This document shows, in pieces, positions 27,400 through 50,120 of a stretch of DNA of 64,000 nt. The position numbers were made by a program, and so were the translations under genes. Source of the DNA: Lingula anatina (taxonomy: Eukaryota > Brachiopoda > Lingulata > Lingulida > Lingulidae); assembly GCF_001039355.2 (NCBI RefSeq), contig NW_019775869.1, positions 381,268 to 445,267 on the forward strand, written 5' to 3'. Under the pieces are notes generated by a model, which was not told where the DNA came from, ran no database searches, and saw only the letters and a program-made list of their open reading frames with translations. Each line of letters begins with the position of its first letter. Within the stretch, counting starts at the first letter, position 1.

Positions 27400-27511
27400 G
27401 TCCAACAATTAAAATCCCTTTATTACTTCCTATTTGGAGATTAAATTATTTCAACTATTCTTCAAGGTCCTTCTTGGCCCTCCTTGTATGTGGTGCTCTA
27501 GCGATCATTAC
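27400..27511 (-). other. EIF3D: Probable terminal 3' exon of EIF3D with poly(A) signal
   Basis: On the minus strand an acceptor (TATCTTTCAG, ending at 27512) opens an exon starting GTAATGATCG. Joined to the donor GA|GTAAGA at 28284/28283, it restores GAG TAA, the same last residue and stop as the unspliced form. The AATAAA signal lies at 27419-27424 (minus). The exact cleavage site is not visible, so the low coordinate is approximate. Confidence 0.6.
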
Positions 27512-28063
27512 CTGAAAGATAAAATTTTGATATCTTTAAAATATAATATGAAGAGAAAGGGATACATAAAAATGTCTTGATCAACAACATCTTCAGACAC
27601 TACTAGTATAAAGCATTATTCACATTTTTTGTTTTTCAAAAAAAATGCAGACTGGACCTAAAGGCAGAAATCTTTATGATGTACAAATAAAACTGTTAAG
27701 TCGCATATGAAATGTATCAGGTTAAAGTATAACAACTACAACATGTGGCTGCTCTAAAAGGATAACACAAATGTAGAGAAAATAGCAGAAAGTATCAATG
27801 ATGCCAAAAAGTATAACAATAATAGCATCTAACAACACAATGGGTTAACAAAAAGGATAAAAGAAACAACCGGTTAAGGGACAACAAACTGAAAGTGGAA
27901 ACTCATCACAAAGTGGACAGTCATTCAGAAAGAATAATATTAATGATCATTATGTATAAAGAAGCTTTCCAGAATAAGCATACATCAAGATAACTGCGAT
28001 TTATGAGGTATAAATATAAAGAAACATTTAAAAGTACGAGTCAAAAGACATTCGCATAGATTA

Positions 28064-28125
28064 CATCATGCTTTGTGTGTGTGTATGTGTGTATTTTTTT
28101 TTTTTTTGGGGGGAGGGGGGGTTGC
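28064..28125. repeat. Low-complexity GT / poly-T / poly-G tract
   Basis: A run of TGTG repeats is followed by about 15 T and then a G-rich stretch. It lies in the inferred last intron or 3' region of EIF3D. It is simple sequence with no sign of a mobile element. Confidence 0.6.
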
Positions 28126-28279
28126 CATAGATAAATAAATGTATCTCTATGCTCTGCAGCAGGGTTTTGAGAACTAGAGTTCCTTCTATCTCCTGTTTTA
28201 ACATATTAAAACAGCATGCTGGTGGTTACACTGACTTCCAGTCACTGGTCATGCAGCCAACTCTGTTATGGAAATAGTC

Positions 28280-31200
28280 TTACTCTTTTTTACTGGCATT
28301 AACCTCTGCGGCGTTACCTTCCTCATCATCCCTCTGATCATCATCATCCTCATCGTCACTCTCCTCAGTGGTACTTTCCTCCTCTTCCTCCTCGTCTGAC
28401 TCAAAGGTGTTATCAGGGATGTCATAGATTCTAATCATTGGCTTGAAAAAAGAAAGCATTTTCAAATTAAAAAGTATATCAGATATAGCAATGCGAAAGC
28501 ATGTACTGGCAACTTCTATAACTTATCAACATGACTTTCATGTCTACCTATGCTTTAACTGCATGTCTTGAATAATAACATATACATGACAAGCACAAAT
28601 AGAAAAGACGCATTTAAGTAAATATAGAGTAACTGAATGCTAAGCACAGCTCAAAATAAGCAACCATTTTCCCCTTTTATAATGAGAAATACACTCACCT
28701 TATTAGGGTCCTTCATAATTAAATATTTTCCTTCCTTCATCTTCATAAGTGTGTCTACAATACACCTTAGTATACCCCATCCATTGTCCATACTCAGGTT
28801 GATCTGACTGGCAAACTCAATGGGCTTGAACTGCTGTGTACCTAGGATCACATGCTTGGCAGAGTCTCGTTGGTGGACACGAGAAACATACCTGGAAAAA
28901 AACGTACATGCATGAGCAAAATGCAAGATGAAGACAAGTTGCTACTAAAAGAGCAGTGAAACCTGGACAGCCTGAATCAACGTGTTCATCTCAGGAAATC
29001 ACACATTTTTTTTTAATTTGAAAAATAATTGATTGATCACTTTTTCTGTTTAAAAAATAGAAGAAATTCAGGTTAGTACAAGCCAAGAATAGAGCATTAC
29101 CCAAACTTAATCTGGTCAGATCCAGCCAGCAGAGCACAGACAGTCCACTTGGCCAGTTTACAGCTATTGTTCTTCAGCTCAGTAGCAAGAACAGCTCCTC
29201 TCTGAACATCCAAGCGACTGCGCCAATCAACACCACCAGAAAACTGGAAAGAAAAATAAAGGTCATGACAAATTGTACTGCACATCACCTGGTAAACTGA
29301 AAATTATTTTCAATTAATTTTTCTCTTGTGAAAACAGATTCGTGAACTGCAATTCGCACTTATAAACTAAAAAGTTAGCAATGTATGAAGTATCTAAAAG
29401 TCTGCACATTTTCAAAAAGGATTGAGTCTGTGCTTGTCTTTTCAGTGCTTAACAATAGAAGAACATTGCAATCTTACCCTAGAATCCCACTCATTAAGAG
29501 CCTTGATGTTAATGAAATTGGTCTCATTATTGGGTCCAACCATTACACCATCATGCTCTGTGCGGCAAATCAGTTCAATATCATTTCCAAGGTCCCACTT
29601 GCGATACCTACAATGAAAAGAAAGATTTTGAAAGCCACCATTATTGATGAATCAGAAGGTTAATGCTGACCAAATGCACTAAACTGCTTAAAGAATACGA
29701 GACAATACGGAATTTCAACAAATGTGAGTACCAGAAAGTTATTTAGCACCTGTATAATATATAATAAAACACTTCTTAAAAACTCACAGCAGTGAAATAA
29801 AAAAAATTTTTTTTCAATATTCTGTAATCACAAATATTTACCTGTATCCAACAGATGCCACCTCTCCATCATCTTCCTCCTGAACAAATGGGTTCTTGTT
29901 CTCAAAGCTGAATTTCTCCTGGTTCTGAAAGTTCATAAAGACAATAAATGTGAAATGCTGTCAGAACATGTGATAACGAAACAACAGGAGTAAACCACTG
30001 AAATTGAAAGTGAAAATTAACTTTAGTTATAAAGTTATATACAGCTTTTTATATATGAATAAAATATGCATAAAATGTCTACTTCAAAGCCAATTAAACA
30101 TGGGCAAGTCAATATGGCCATAATTATAATTATACTATAATTATAATGATAAATATGTGTTAGGATAAATTAAGTACAACAAAATGACATCAGTTTTTCA
30201 GCTATAGGGTCACTTTGACAAAATTTGGAAACAGAGGTGAAAAAATGCTGACTAACCATCTTGAGAACCTGCTGAGAGAAATTATGGTTGATGAAGGTTG
30301 CCTCTAGAGCCAAGCTTCTTGGGGAGTTGATGCTTGTCCCTTCTTCCTGGGGTGGTTCTATAGCTGTCTCACTCACAGTCAAAAGATCTAATCAATAAAA
30401 AACATTATAAATATATCAGTATATTTGCAAACAAAGGCACGCATGTAAAAACAATTATTTTGCAGTATGTTTCAGAGCTGAATTATACAAAATCTCAGGA
30501 GGCTGTATTATATGCAAAATAAATCTGCATTATAACCTTTCAAAGATAATCACCAAATTCAGAGTCATCTCTTTTATCCAAGAAGAGCTTGTTCCCAACT
30601 CTCTGTGCCACTATGTCCCAGGAGTAGGTGGAGCGTGTACAGCACATGATGGTAGCCAGGATAACATCAGTGGCAAACACATTGCCTTTACTCTTAGCAA
30701 GCTGGAATTGAAGTCGGTCTCAAAATTTTATTTGTTTCACATGAACATAAATCAGTATCATGCTAATATTTAAGGCACCAAGCATGGGCTAGAGTTTAAA
30801 ATTGACTATTTCTTTCATATATTACTCAAGTTTTTTTTCAAATAAAAATTACATATTAAAATGAATTTATTTATATTTAACAAACGTTTCCTCCTCAGTT
30901 AACATTTTGAATCCTATTTCACATTTGGACAGACATGCTGTGTCTGGACATACAGCCATCTATCACCTGTATATGTCAGTACCACTAGTGTGGCTGTGTA
31001 CTTTCCTGGATTTTTGCGTTACTCTTTTTGTTGCTCGTGTGATTCCACTAGCAACAGAACTTTATGTAAGTTCAGCATATCTTACCTTCCTGATTACTGG
31101 GTCATCAGTGGTGGTCACTTTGTGAAAGATTCTATTCACACGCTTCAACTTCTTCTCATTCTTAGTGGTCACTCTGTCATAAGACTTATTGTAGTACTCC

Positions 31201-34200
31201 ATACTACCACAACATACACTGGAAATAAATTAACCATTGGTTGATATCAGTATCTACAGTTACAAATATTAAGAAATTAAACAACATTCCTAATATGCAC
31301 AAAAGTCATCTGCATATTTTCTAAAAATATGAAATACATGTGATGAAGGTTCAGATTTGGGAGGCATGAATACAATACCCAAACATACGGATTGAGGTAA
31401 ATCGGGAAGACTTTTGTCTCTACTTGTAACAGATGAAAACAAATGAAAGCCTCTGGGAAAAATTGAACATGCTCTCCTAAATACTCACATATCCTGTGGT
31501 TCCCCCACAGTCGGCAGGCTGAGCTTGGTGAGCCGGGGGAAGTCCATCTCCTCCACCACATCCCAAGTGTCACGCACCTGCACCGACGCATCACGGTGCT
31601 TCAGCTGAATCTGAAAACAAGGAAACAATGCAGTAACGCTGATCAACAGGGGAAAAAAATCAAAATCTTATTGTGGTGGTCAAAGCTATGAAATTCTGAA
31701 CATTTATGTTTTGGAACATTGGTGAGTTTGTTCCCACTTTCCTTCCACCTTCCTATTTTAGCTTATGCTTTAAAAATACATCCTTTAATAAAGTTGTCTT
31801 CAATATTTGACTTAAATCTATTCCTTATTTGGCAAAATAAACCCAGTTATAGACTTGCGTTCTACCACAGTCTAACTCGGAACTGCAGTCTAGGAGCATG
31901 CGCACAAGTAGGCAATTTATCACATTTTTGTACTGTTACACATGTGTTTTTCTTATAAAAATATTTTTTTTATGAATAAATTAAATATTTATGCAGCATA
32001 ACAATCATTGCTACTTGTACCCTGCCACATTGTTCACATCATTACCTTTTAATAAGTACAATATGGCGCATGATTAATAAAAGGTATCATTGATAAAAGG
32101 GATGCAAATGTTACCTTAAAAGCAGTGTTTATTCCACTGCAGTTCTATTGGGATTTATTGAACTGCAGTTTGAAAGTGTGTAAGGACCTCACACTTAACT
32201 GCATCAGATATGAATGTTTTTTAAGCTTTTTTTTTTTTGAATACTCACTGCTGCATCTGATATATGTTTTAAGAACACTCATTATAATTCTCTCAAGATT
32301 TCTACAAATTTAGCAAAAACACACAGCAAGTTAATTGGACACAATGACATCCATGGGATGACATTACTTCCTAGTGTGTGGGCAGTAAATATGAACAGCT
32401 ACTCCAGAGTTCTGGTATAAGAGCATAAAACAAGTAAATTATCCTTCACAGATTTCCCACTACTTAAAGCTGTTTACAACCAGCTGTTCTGGAGACAAAC
32501 AACACTTTATCAAGCCACTGATCTCAAAATATTGGAAGCATGTCTGGGTTATGTTTGGTGTGGGCGATCTCCTGGCCTGTTTTTTATCTATCAACACAGA
32601 AGAGTAAATGACAGAAGTCATTTAAAAGATCCTGTTTCTAACCGGATATCCTATTTGTTGAACTGGTTGAGTGAGTACAATAAGAGCTAGGTCAGGAAAA
32701 GTGGGCCCCTTTTCAATATAGGTGACTAATTATAAGAAACTGCCTACACCTAAAATTTTGGTAGCTGTACTTACACATAATGCTTACGGCTTCTGTTGGA
32801 TACAGTCATGTCTAAGGTAAGTGGTAATCAAAACTGAAATAGTCGCTCTGCAAGTTTTCCATTCGAGACTATTCTTCCAACTTCATTAAGTTGAAAATAG
32901 GAAGGGGTTTATGGTAATTAATACATTTGACGTGAAGAAAGTAATATGAAGGTGAGATACAGTGTAGATAGAGCAGTGTATACATGCATGCATTAATGGC
33001 TATGGTGTTTTTTAACGCCTTGGAATCTTTGGGGCTTTTTGTAACATAAAATTTATGAAGTCAATAATTTACACATGAATCTGTCGACTCAGAACTATAT
33101 CTAGCTCCAGTCAAATCATAGTTGTAAGTAACCATTTTAACTTCTCTTCTTTTCTTCCAGTTAAAGATGTTGAATGAAGCACAACTGTTGCTTTTCCTAT
33201 GTGTGTGTATAGGAACGTCAACAGTACTAGTATCTGGGGCACCACAGCAAGAAAGCTGTCCACATGATTGCACATGCCAAACATCAAGTTTGTGGGATTT
33301 TATAGAAAGCAAGATGAAAGAAGTAAACACAGTGTATGGAACAAGTGACAGTCTTGCCAATACAAAGACGAGCTTGACAAGTTTACTAGAACGGCTGAAA
33401 CCCTTCTTTCAACTATTCCCTTGCTTAAACATCCAATGTGCTGTTCATGATGATTGGAGCTTCGACTTAAGTGAAAGTGTGAAATATGCCACTTCACAGG
33501 GTGTTTTTGTTACATTGAATGTTATCTGCCCAAGAGGAGCTGTGCTAAACTGGACTGACACTGCCCCCTATAGTCAAATTGCTGGTCTGACAGTAAGGGG
33601 CTGTGCTTTACAGAAGAACACAAACATTTCAATTGAAAACACAGTTAACCTGATAGAAATAGATTTCTCTAATGTTGGCACAAACTGGTTTAGGCACGTT
33701 ACAATCCATGCTCAAGCACTTTCCAATGTGTATAAATTAAGCTTAGAAAACAACAATCTCACTACTTATCCACTTGACACTAGTGGTTATGGAATGAAAA
33801 ACCTACGTTGGCTGAATTTAAGAGGTAATCATTTTAGTTCAATAGACTGCGCTCTGCTGGAGAAATACGATACTTTAGTGGACATAGACATGGACAACAA
33901 TTTAATCACAACCATCCCCAACTGTGTGACACAGCACAGATCTCCAAACCATGCTAAATTACATTTACGTCACAACCTCATCACAGACCTAGAAGCATGG
34001 TATGAACCAAAACGCGTCACCAGCTCTTTGTGGGGTCTTTATCTTGACTACAACAAAATCACAAGTCTGCGCAGAATTGCCAGTTGTAACCTACAGATTA
34101 TTCACCTCAGCCACAACAGTATCAACTACATCGAACCCTCCACATTCTGGAGTTTGAAGTACCTCATGGACGTTGACCTGAGCTACAATATGTTGAGCTA

Positions 34201-37200
34201 CATAGAGCCAGGGACATTCACAGGTCTTCCCATAATAGACAAATTAGACTTGAGCAGTAACAAGCTTGTTGTTATAAGTGAGAGTATTTTACCAACCTTC
34301 CTTGGGATTTTAAATGTTAGTGCCAACCAATTGCAACATCCACCTTTTCACAACCCAGACTATCAAATCCCACCAATTAGAAATATATATGCCAAAGACA
34401 ATCCGTTCCGATGTGACTGCACTAACTCATGGTTACACAGTTACCTTCAAAAGGCAAACGCCACAGAGGTCTACTACCCATCTTCATATGAATTTCTTCA
34501 CAGAGGAAAATACAATAACCTGTCACTTTCTACAAACCCATTTAAGGATATAGAAGATTTTCAATGTGCGAGTCCAGCCAAATGGAAAGATGACAAATTA
34601 TTAGATCATATTGATTTTACTTCTGTTTGCCCAGTGGTTGAAGATTGCCCTTCCCCATGCTATTGTAACTGGGACAGCAGACTTAACCTAACAAAAGTCC
34701 ACTGTGAAAATCTAAATATCACAACTCTGCCATCAGCGATGCCAAAAGGCAACCTCAGTATATACTTACAGAACAACAAACTTGAAATAATCACAGATCA
34801 AGATTATTTCTCAAGAGTACATACACTTGTTGCCAGCAACAACTCAATTGCAAAAATCACCAGCAGGATTTTCTGGTACATATCCCATGTGCAGCTGGAT
34901 GGAAATAATCTAAAAAGTTTACCACAGGACATAGAAAGTATGAAAGGTCATAACATAACTTCCCTTTCACTGAGCCGGAACCCATGGACGTGTTCCTGTG
35001 AAAACCTGTGGCTAAAGTCATGGCTTCTTAAAAAGAGAAAAGTCATCCACATGGACTCCGTTATATGTACAAATGAACCTGTTAAAGGAAAACCAATATC
35101 ACAAGTAACGGAAGAAATGCTGCTTTGTCACCCTGACAGCTACATTCAAGTAGCAGTATCTTTAGGCGTTCTGCTCTTGCTGACACTCATAACAATAGCA
35201 GTCTTATATAAATATCGCTTTGAGGTCAAGGTTATCCTACACAGTCGCTTCAACTGGCATCCCTTTGATCGGGATCAAGAAATGACAGAAAAACTATATG
35301 ATGCCTTCATTTCCTACAGCAGTGAGGACCGTTTATGGGTACACACCACCTTGGCTCCCACACTAGAAAACCAACAGTTACCTTATCGTCTCTGTATGCA
35401 TTGCAGAGACTTTCTGCCAGGGGAGGCCATAGACAACAACATCATTCAGGCCATTCAAAACAGCAGGTGCACCATTCTGGTACTAACAAAGAACTTCTTA
35501 AGGAGCAACTGGTGCATATTTGAGTTCCAGCAAGCCCACTATCAAATGATCCACAATGCTCACTTTAAAGTGATCGTCATCCTCAAAGAAGATATCCCAG
35601 CTAACGAGGAAATGGACGATGACCTCCGTGCCTACCTGAGAACTCACACCTACTTAGAGGCAAAGGACAAATGGTTTTGGAAGAAACTACTGTATGTGAT
35701 GCCAACAATGAATAAAAATCACCATGAAAGAGGGTATAACCTTGCTCAGGATGGTGCAACCAATGTATAATGTCTGTAATAAGAGGCATTTCAGCAGCTT
35801 GATATTTTTTTAAATAAATGTTAAATTCCAAATAAGCAGAAAGAGAAAGACAATCAACATCAACAACTTTGTTTTTCACTTATAACCATGTACATTTTAA
35901 TACTTTCTAAGCTTAAAGGGATAACAACTGTTAATTTTGGTAAAAAAAAAAACAGATTTCCCAAGGGGAATTCGTTTACCCTAGGGAAATCTGTTTTTTT
36001 ACCAAAATGTTAAATTCCAAATAAGCAGAAAGAGAAAGACAATCAACATCAACAACTTTTGTTTTTTAGTTATAACCATGTACATTTTTAATACTTTCTA
36101 AACTTAAAGGGATAACAACTGTTCATTTTGGTCAAAAACAGATTTTCCTAGGGTAAACGATGATTTCCCCATACTTAACAATAGTTAATTAATTCATTTG
36201 GACATTCAGAGTTAGTCCATGTTATTTTTCTTATAAGTTTTTTTTTTTAATAATCTCTTAAGAGTTTTTTACAATGTATTTATTGTGAAATATGAATCTC
36301 ACTCCAAAAGTTGTTATCCCTTTATTATTTTTAGAATTTAAGAATGGCAGCATATTTCCTTCTTAGAGGTATCACAGCAGATAATACAACATGACTGAGA
36401 ACAAGTAAAGTAGAATATTTGAGAAGACTCATTATTCTTTGATCATTTTTTACTTAGTTCTTATATCAAATTTTGTTTATTAGAGAATCATAATAAAAAT
36501 AGTGCAATATTAAACATAATGTTACTTCACAAGTTATTTTATAAATCATAACTGTCCTACACAGTCTAATCTCTTTAAACCAGTTTAATGCTCATGAGAA
36601 ATAGGTGTGTGTAGATTTGATATCCAACGGCATGGAAAGAGGAACTTCATAGTTCTGTGCGAGAACAAAACTCAGCCTCCATGAAATCGTTGGTGTTGGT
36701 AAAGTCTAGATCTACTTTGCTTTACTCAATGTAAACCTACCTTTCTCTGATCATGCATTGTACGGCCAAACTGCTTCTGGAACTTACGGAGCTGACGCAT
36801 ACGATCCCTTAAAAAAATGAAAATGAGTGATTATATAGAAGTCAAAAATGGAGGTTTTTAAACAAATATGATTGCTCACATGTACAGCAGACAAATGTTA
36901 GAACACATCAGACAGATCACTGATCAAGTACTTTAGTTTACTGAACATTTACAGTCAAAATACAATAACATGAATTAACAATTCTTACCTTTCTCTACTC
37001 TTCTGCGTTTTAGAAAGCACCTGCATGCTTGCAGCATTTTGCTGTTGCCGCCGCTCTCTTTCACGTCGCAGTTTATTCTGTAACAAATTGGGTGAATCAG
37101 AATAAGACATTTCAGTTTGAGGTCATTTGCAGCTTTCCCCCCCCCCCCTGTGAAATAAGTTCTCATTTAGTTGAAGATAGTTTAAAGGAAGTGTGTCCTT

Positions 37201-38319
37201 TCCTTACTTTTCGTAAGACTTGAAGATGAAGTTTTCTTACAGAAGGGGGAATAATGTAGAAGTCCAACCCAAAGAATTTGACAGCTTTATTTTCAAAATA
37301 GCTCACCATTTGCGAAACCATAGTATATTGACTGCCTATTACACCAAAATTCTCATTCCAACATTTCACTTTGGCAATGCAAAAATACATGAAATCCTAG
37401 TTCTCATAATATCACTTATGAAAGTTTCTTATGAGGCTATTTCTGATACCTGGTTGAACTTCATCCTGGCTCTCTGGTAGATGGGTTTCTGTACTTTAGC
37501 AGTATCAACCAGCTGGAAGGTGCTTTCATCTTCTTCATGATAATAAGCGTATTGACTACCACCTCCAAACTGAGAAGAATATTTATCTAGAAAGAAGGGA
37601 GTTATTCCTATTATAATTTGGTAAATTTGATGAGATGAAATGACTGGCAACATTGTCTAAAGTTCTTGAATGTTGAACATAAAGTTCTGACTACATTAAA
37701 ATTTTCATTTGAAAAATTCATAAAAATCATTGGTTGAAATCAAAATCAGCACAAGCACCTGCATCTTAACATACTTGGCTTTTCAGTACAATATTAACAA
37801 AAGTAATATAATTACTCATATATCTTCTGTCTTGGTAAGTGGAACCCGTCCAGTCAGACACCTAAAATGTAACGGTACAGTTCACATAAAAGAAGAAAAC
37901 CTTCTGCATATTGTCACATAAAAAGTATGTGGAGCCAGTTTTTTGTTGGACATGACAGGTACATGTAATCAAATTTAAAAACTTTACATATTTAAATCCC
38001 TTGGCTCAGTCGAATATCCGAATGTAAGAATAAACTTTAAATATTTTGGACTCGTACAGCACTTATTTACATTTTTTGCTCAGCAGCAAGGCAACTGAGA
38101 TTACTTTAAAATCCAACTTTCTTCTCAGACCACGACACCGGCATATGGAAATGGAAAGGCACGGCAGGGTGGTGACAGATGGCAAGGTTCACTTACCTTT
38201 CCAAGTCTATCTCCCTTTGAAAACGGTTGATATGGCATATCTTTGAATTTCTCAGGTACTTGACATGGTCCCCAGCCATTGGGGTTGTCCTGTATGACAG
38301 GCGGGGTGAAATGGGCCAT
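28280..38319 (-). CDS. EIF3D: Eukaryotic translation initiation factor 3 subunit D
   Basis: eIF3d is a subunit of the eIF3 complex on the 40S ribosome and carries a cap-binding domain. Exons: 38197-38319, 37816-37861, 37450-37586, 36989-37077, 36741-36807, 31489-31610, 31086-31218, 30554-30701, 30257-30387, 29842-29924, 29478-29607, 29101-29243, 28699-28891 and 28280-28441. They sum to 1707 nt, 568 aa (human 548). Conserved landmarks include [20 protein letters not shown] at the N-terminus, [78 protein letters not shown] and [19 protein letters not shown]. The C-terminus is an acidic Glu/Asp/Ser tail, as in the family. The 5.1-kb intron 31611-36740 contains a TLR gene on the opposite strand. 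The gene is head-to-head with TRAF7, sharing a 323-bp interval. Confidence 0.97.
33167..35770 (+). CDS. Toll-like receptor, two-cysteine-cluster (protostome Toll) type
   Basis: A single uninterrupted reading frame of 867 codons encodes a type I membrane receptor. A signal peptide ([19 protein letters not shown]) is followed by an LRRNT-like CPHDCTC cluster (about residue 31), leucine-rich repeats (residues ~190-400, e.g. [15 protein letters not shown]), and a first LRRCT ([16 protein letters not shown], ~411). A second LRRNT ([10 protein letters not shown], ~495), two short LRRs and a second LRRCT ([16 protein letters not shown], ~604) follow. Then comes a membrane helix (~660-682) and a C-terminal TIR domain (~707-850) with box 1 [15 protein letters not shown], the BB-loop box RDFLPGE and the final FW. 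Two cysteine clusters place it with Drosophila Toll-like mccTLRs. An acceptor (CTTCCAG) 7 nt before the ATG implies a 5'-UTR intron; a donor AAG|GTAAGT near 32818 may be its start. The whole gene lies in an EIF3D intron, opposite strand. Its ligand is unknown. Confidence 0.96.
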   Translation: MLNEAQLLLFLCVCIGTSTVLVSGAPQQESCPHDCTCQTSSLWDFIESKMKEVNTVYGTSDSLANTKTSLTSLLERLKPFFQLFPCLNIQCAVHDDWSFDLSESVKYATSQGVFVTLNVICPRGAVLNWTDTAPYSQIAGLTVRGCALQKNTNISIENTVNLIEIDFSNVGTNWFRHVTIHAQALSNVYKLSLENNNLTTYPLDTSGYGMKNLRWLNLRGNHFSSIDCALLEKYDTLVDIDMDNNLITTIPNCVTQHRSPNHAKLHLRHNLITDLEAWYEPKRVTSSLWGLYLDYNKITSLRRIASCNLQIIHLSHNSINYIEPSTFWSLKYLMDVDLSYNMLSYIEPGTFTGLPIIDKLDLSSNKLVVISESILPTFLGILNVSANQLQHPPFHNPDYQIPPIRNIYAKDNPFRCDCTNSWLHSYLQKANATEVYYPSSYEFLHRGKYNNLSLSTNPFKDIEDFQCASPAKWKDDKLLDHIDFTSVCPVVEDCPSPCYCNWDSRLNLTKVHCENLNITTLPSAMPKGNLSIYLQNNKLEIITDQDYFSRVHTLVASNNSIAKITSRIFWYISHVQLDGNNLKSLPQDIESMKGHNITSLSLSRNPWTCSCENLWLKSWLLKKRKVIHMDSVICTNEPVKGKPISQVTEEMLLCHPDSYIQVAVSLGVLLLLTLITIAVLYKYRFEVKVILHSRFNWHPFDRDQEMTEKLYDAFISYSSEDRLWVHTTLAPTLENQQLPYRLCMHCRDFLPGEAIDNNIIQAIQNSRCTILVLTKNFLRSNWCIFEFQQAHYQMIHNAHFKVIVILKEDIPANEEMDDDLRAYLRTHTYLEAKDKWFWKKLLYVMPTMNKNHHERGYNLAQDGATNV
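35817..36190. repeat. 189-bp tandem duplication downstream of the TLR, with an internal hairpin
   Basis: The segment starting TTAAATTCCAAATAAGCAGA at 35821 recurs at 36010, an offset of 189 bp, with few differences. Between the copies, 35934-36007 forms a near-perfect hairpin: TTTTGGTAAAA...CAGATTTCCC against GGGAAATCTG...TTTTACCAAAA. Each copy ends in a TTAAAGGGATAACAACT element terminus. Confidence 0.75.
36104..36324. mobile_element. MITE with TTAAAGGGATAA ends, copy 2 (reverse orientation)
   Basis: The left end TTAAAGGGATAACAACT (36104) and the right end AGTTGTTATCCCTTTA (ending 36324) are inverted repeats. Its interior, read on the minus strand, matches the element at 4170-4507: GTTAAGTATGGGGAAA here against GGTAAGTATGGGAAAA there, and ATTTCACAATAAA in both. 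An extra partial end copy lies at 35913. The element is non-coding. Confidence 0.65.
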
Positions 38320-38642
38320 TTTTTATTCGCTTTTTCTACCTACGAAAAACGTGGAGAGCAATGGCGCTGATCCACTACTGTCCCGCAGTCAATAATAATT
38401 TGACGTGATTAAGTTGTATCTCATCTTAACTTTTGATATACCGTAGTACAAAAATACATAAACTATATTGTAAAATTAAAAGCTCCACAAAGGTAGTAAA
38501 TAATATTGATAAAAATTATAAAATTTAATTTAGATCTCCGCATCAAATTGATGGGAACCTTGTAATGTAAATGAATGACGAAGTACTTGGTGTGACGATT
38601 TGTGTCGGCTTACCTTTAACCTGTTGAAAATGTAATCAGACG
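38320..38642. promoter_or_regulatory. Divergent promoter, EIF3D / TRAF7
   Basis: The two start codons are 323 bp apart and point away from each other, so both promoters and 5' UTRs must fit here, unless there are unseen upstream UTR exons. No TATA box is evident. Confidence 0.55.

Positions 38643-50120
<11,478 letters not shown>

Noticed and set aside
27463-27511. Alternative EIF3D coding end reading VMIARAPHTRR from exon 28699-28891
   Set aside because: The frame is open, but it would drop the conserved MIRIY plus acidic tail. Joining from 28284 restores the normal stop, so this is better read as 3' UTR.
37816-37826. AT-AC (U12) donor at the end of EIF3D exon 2 (AG|ATATATG)
   Set aside because: A normal GT donor five bases on (ATGA|GTAATT) keeps phase and gives the conserved NKYSSQ.
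28740-38190. Intronic snoRNAs in EIF3D, since translation genes often host them
   Set aside because: I looked for paired C/D boxes with terminal stems and saw no convincing set; a covariance search would be needed.
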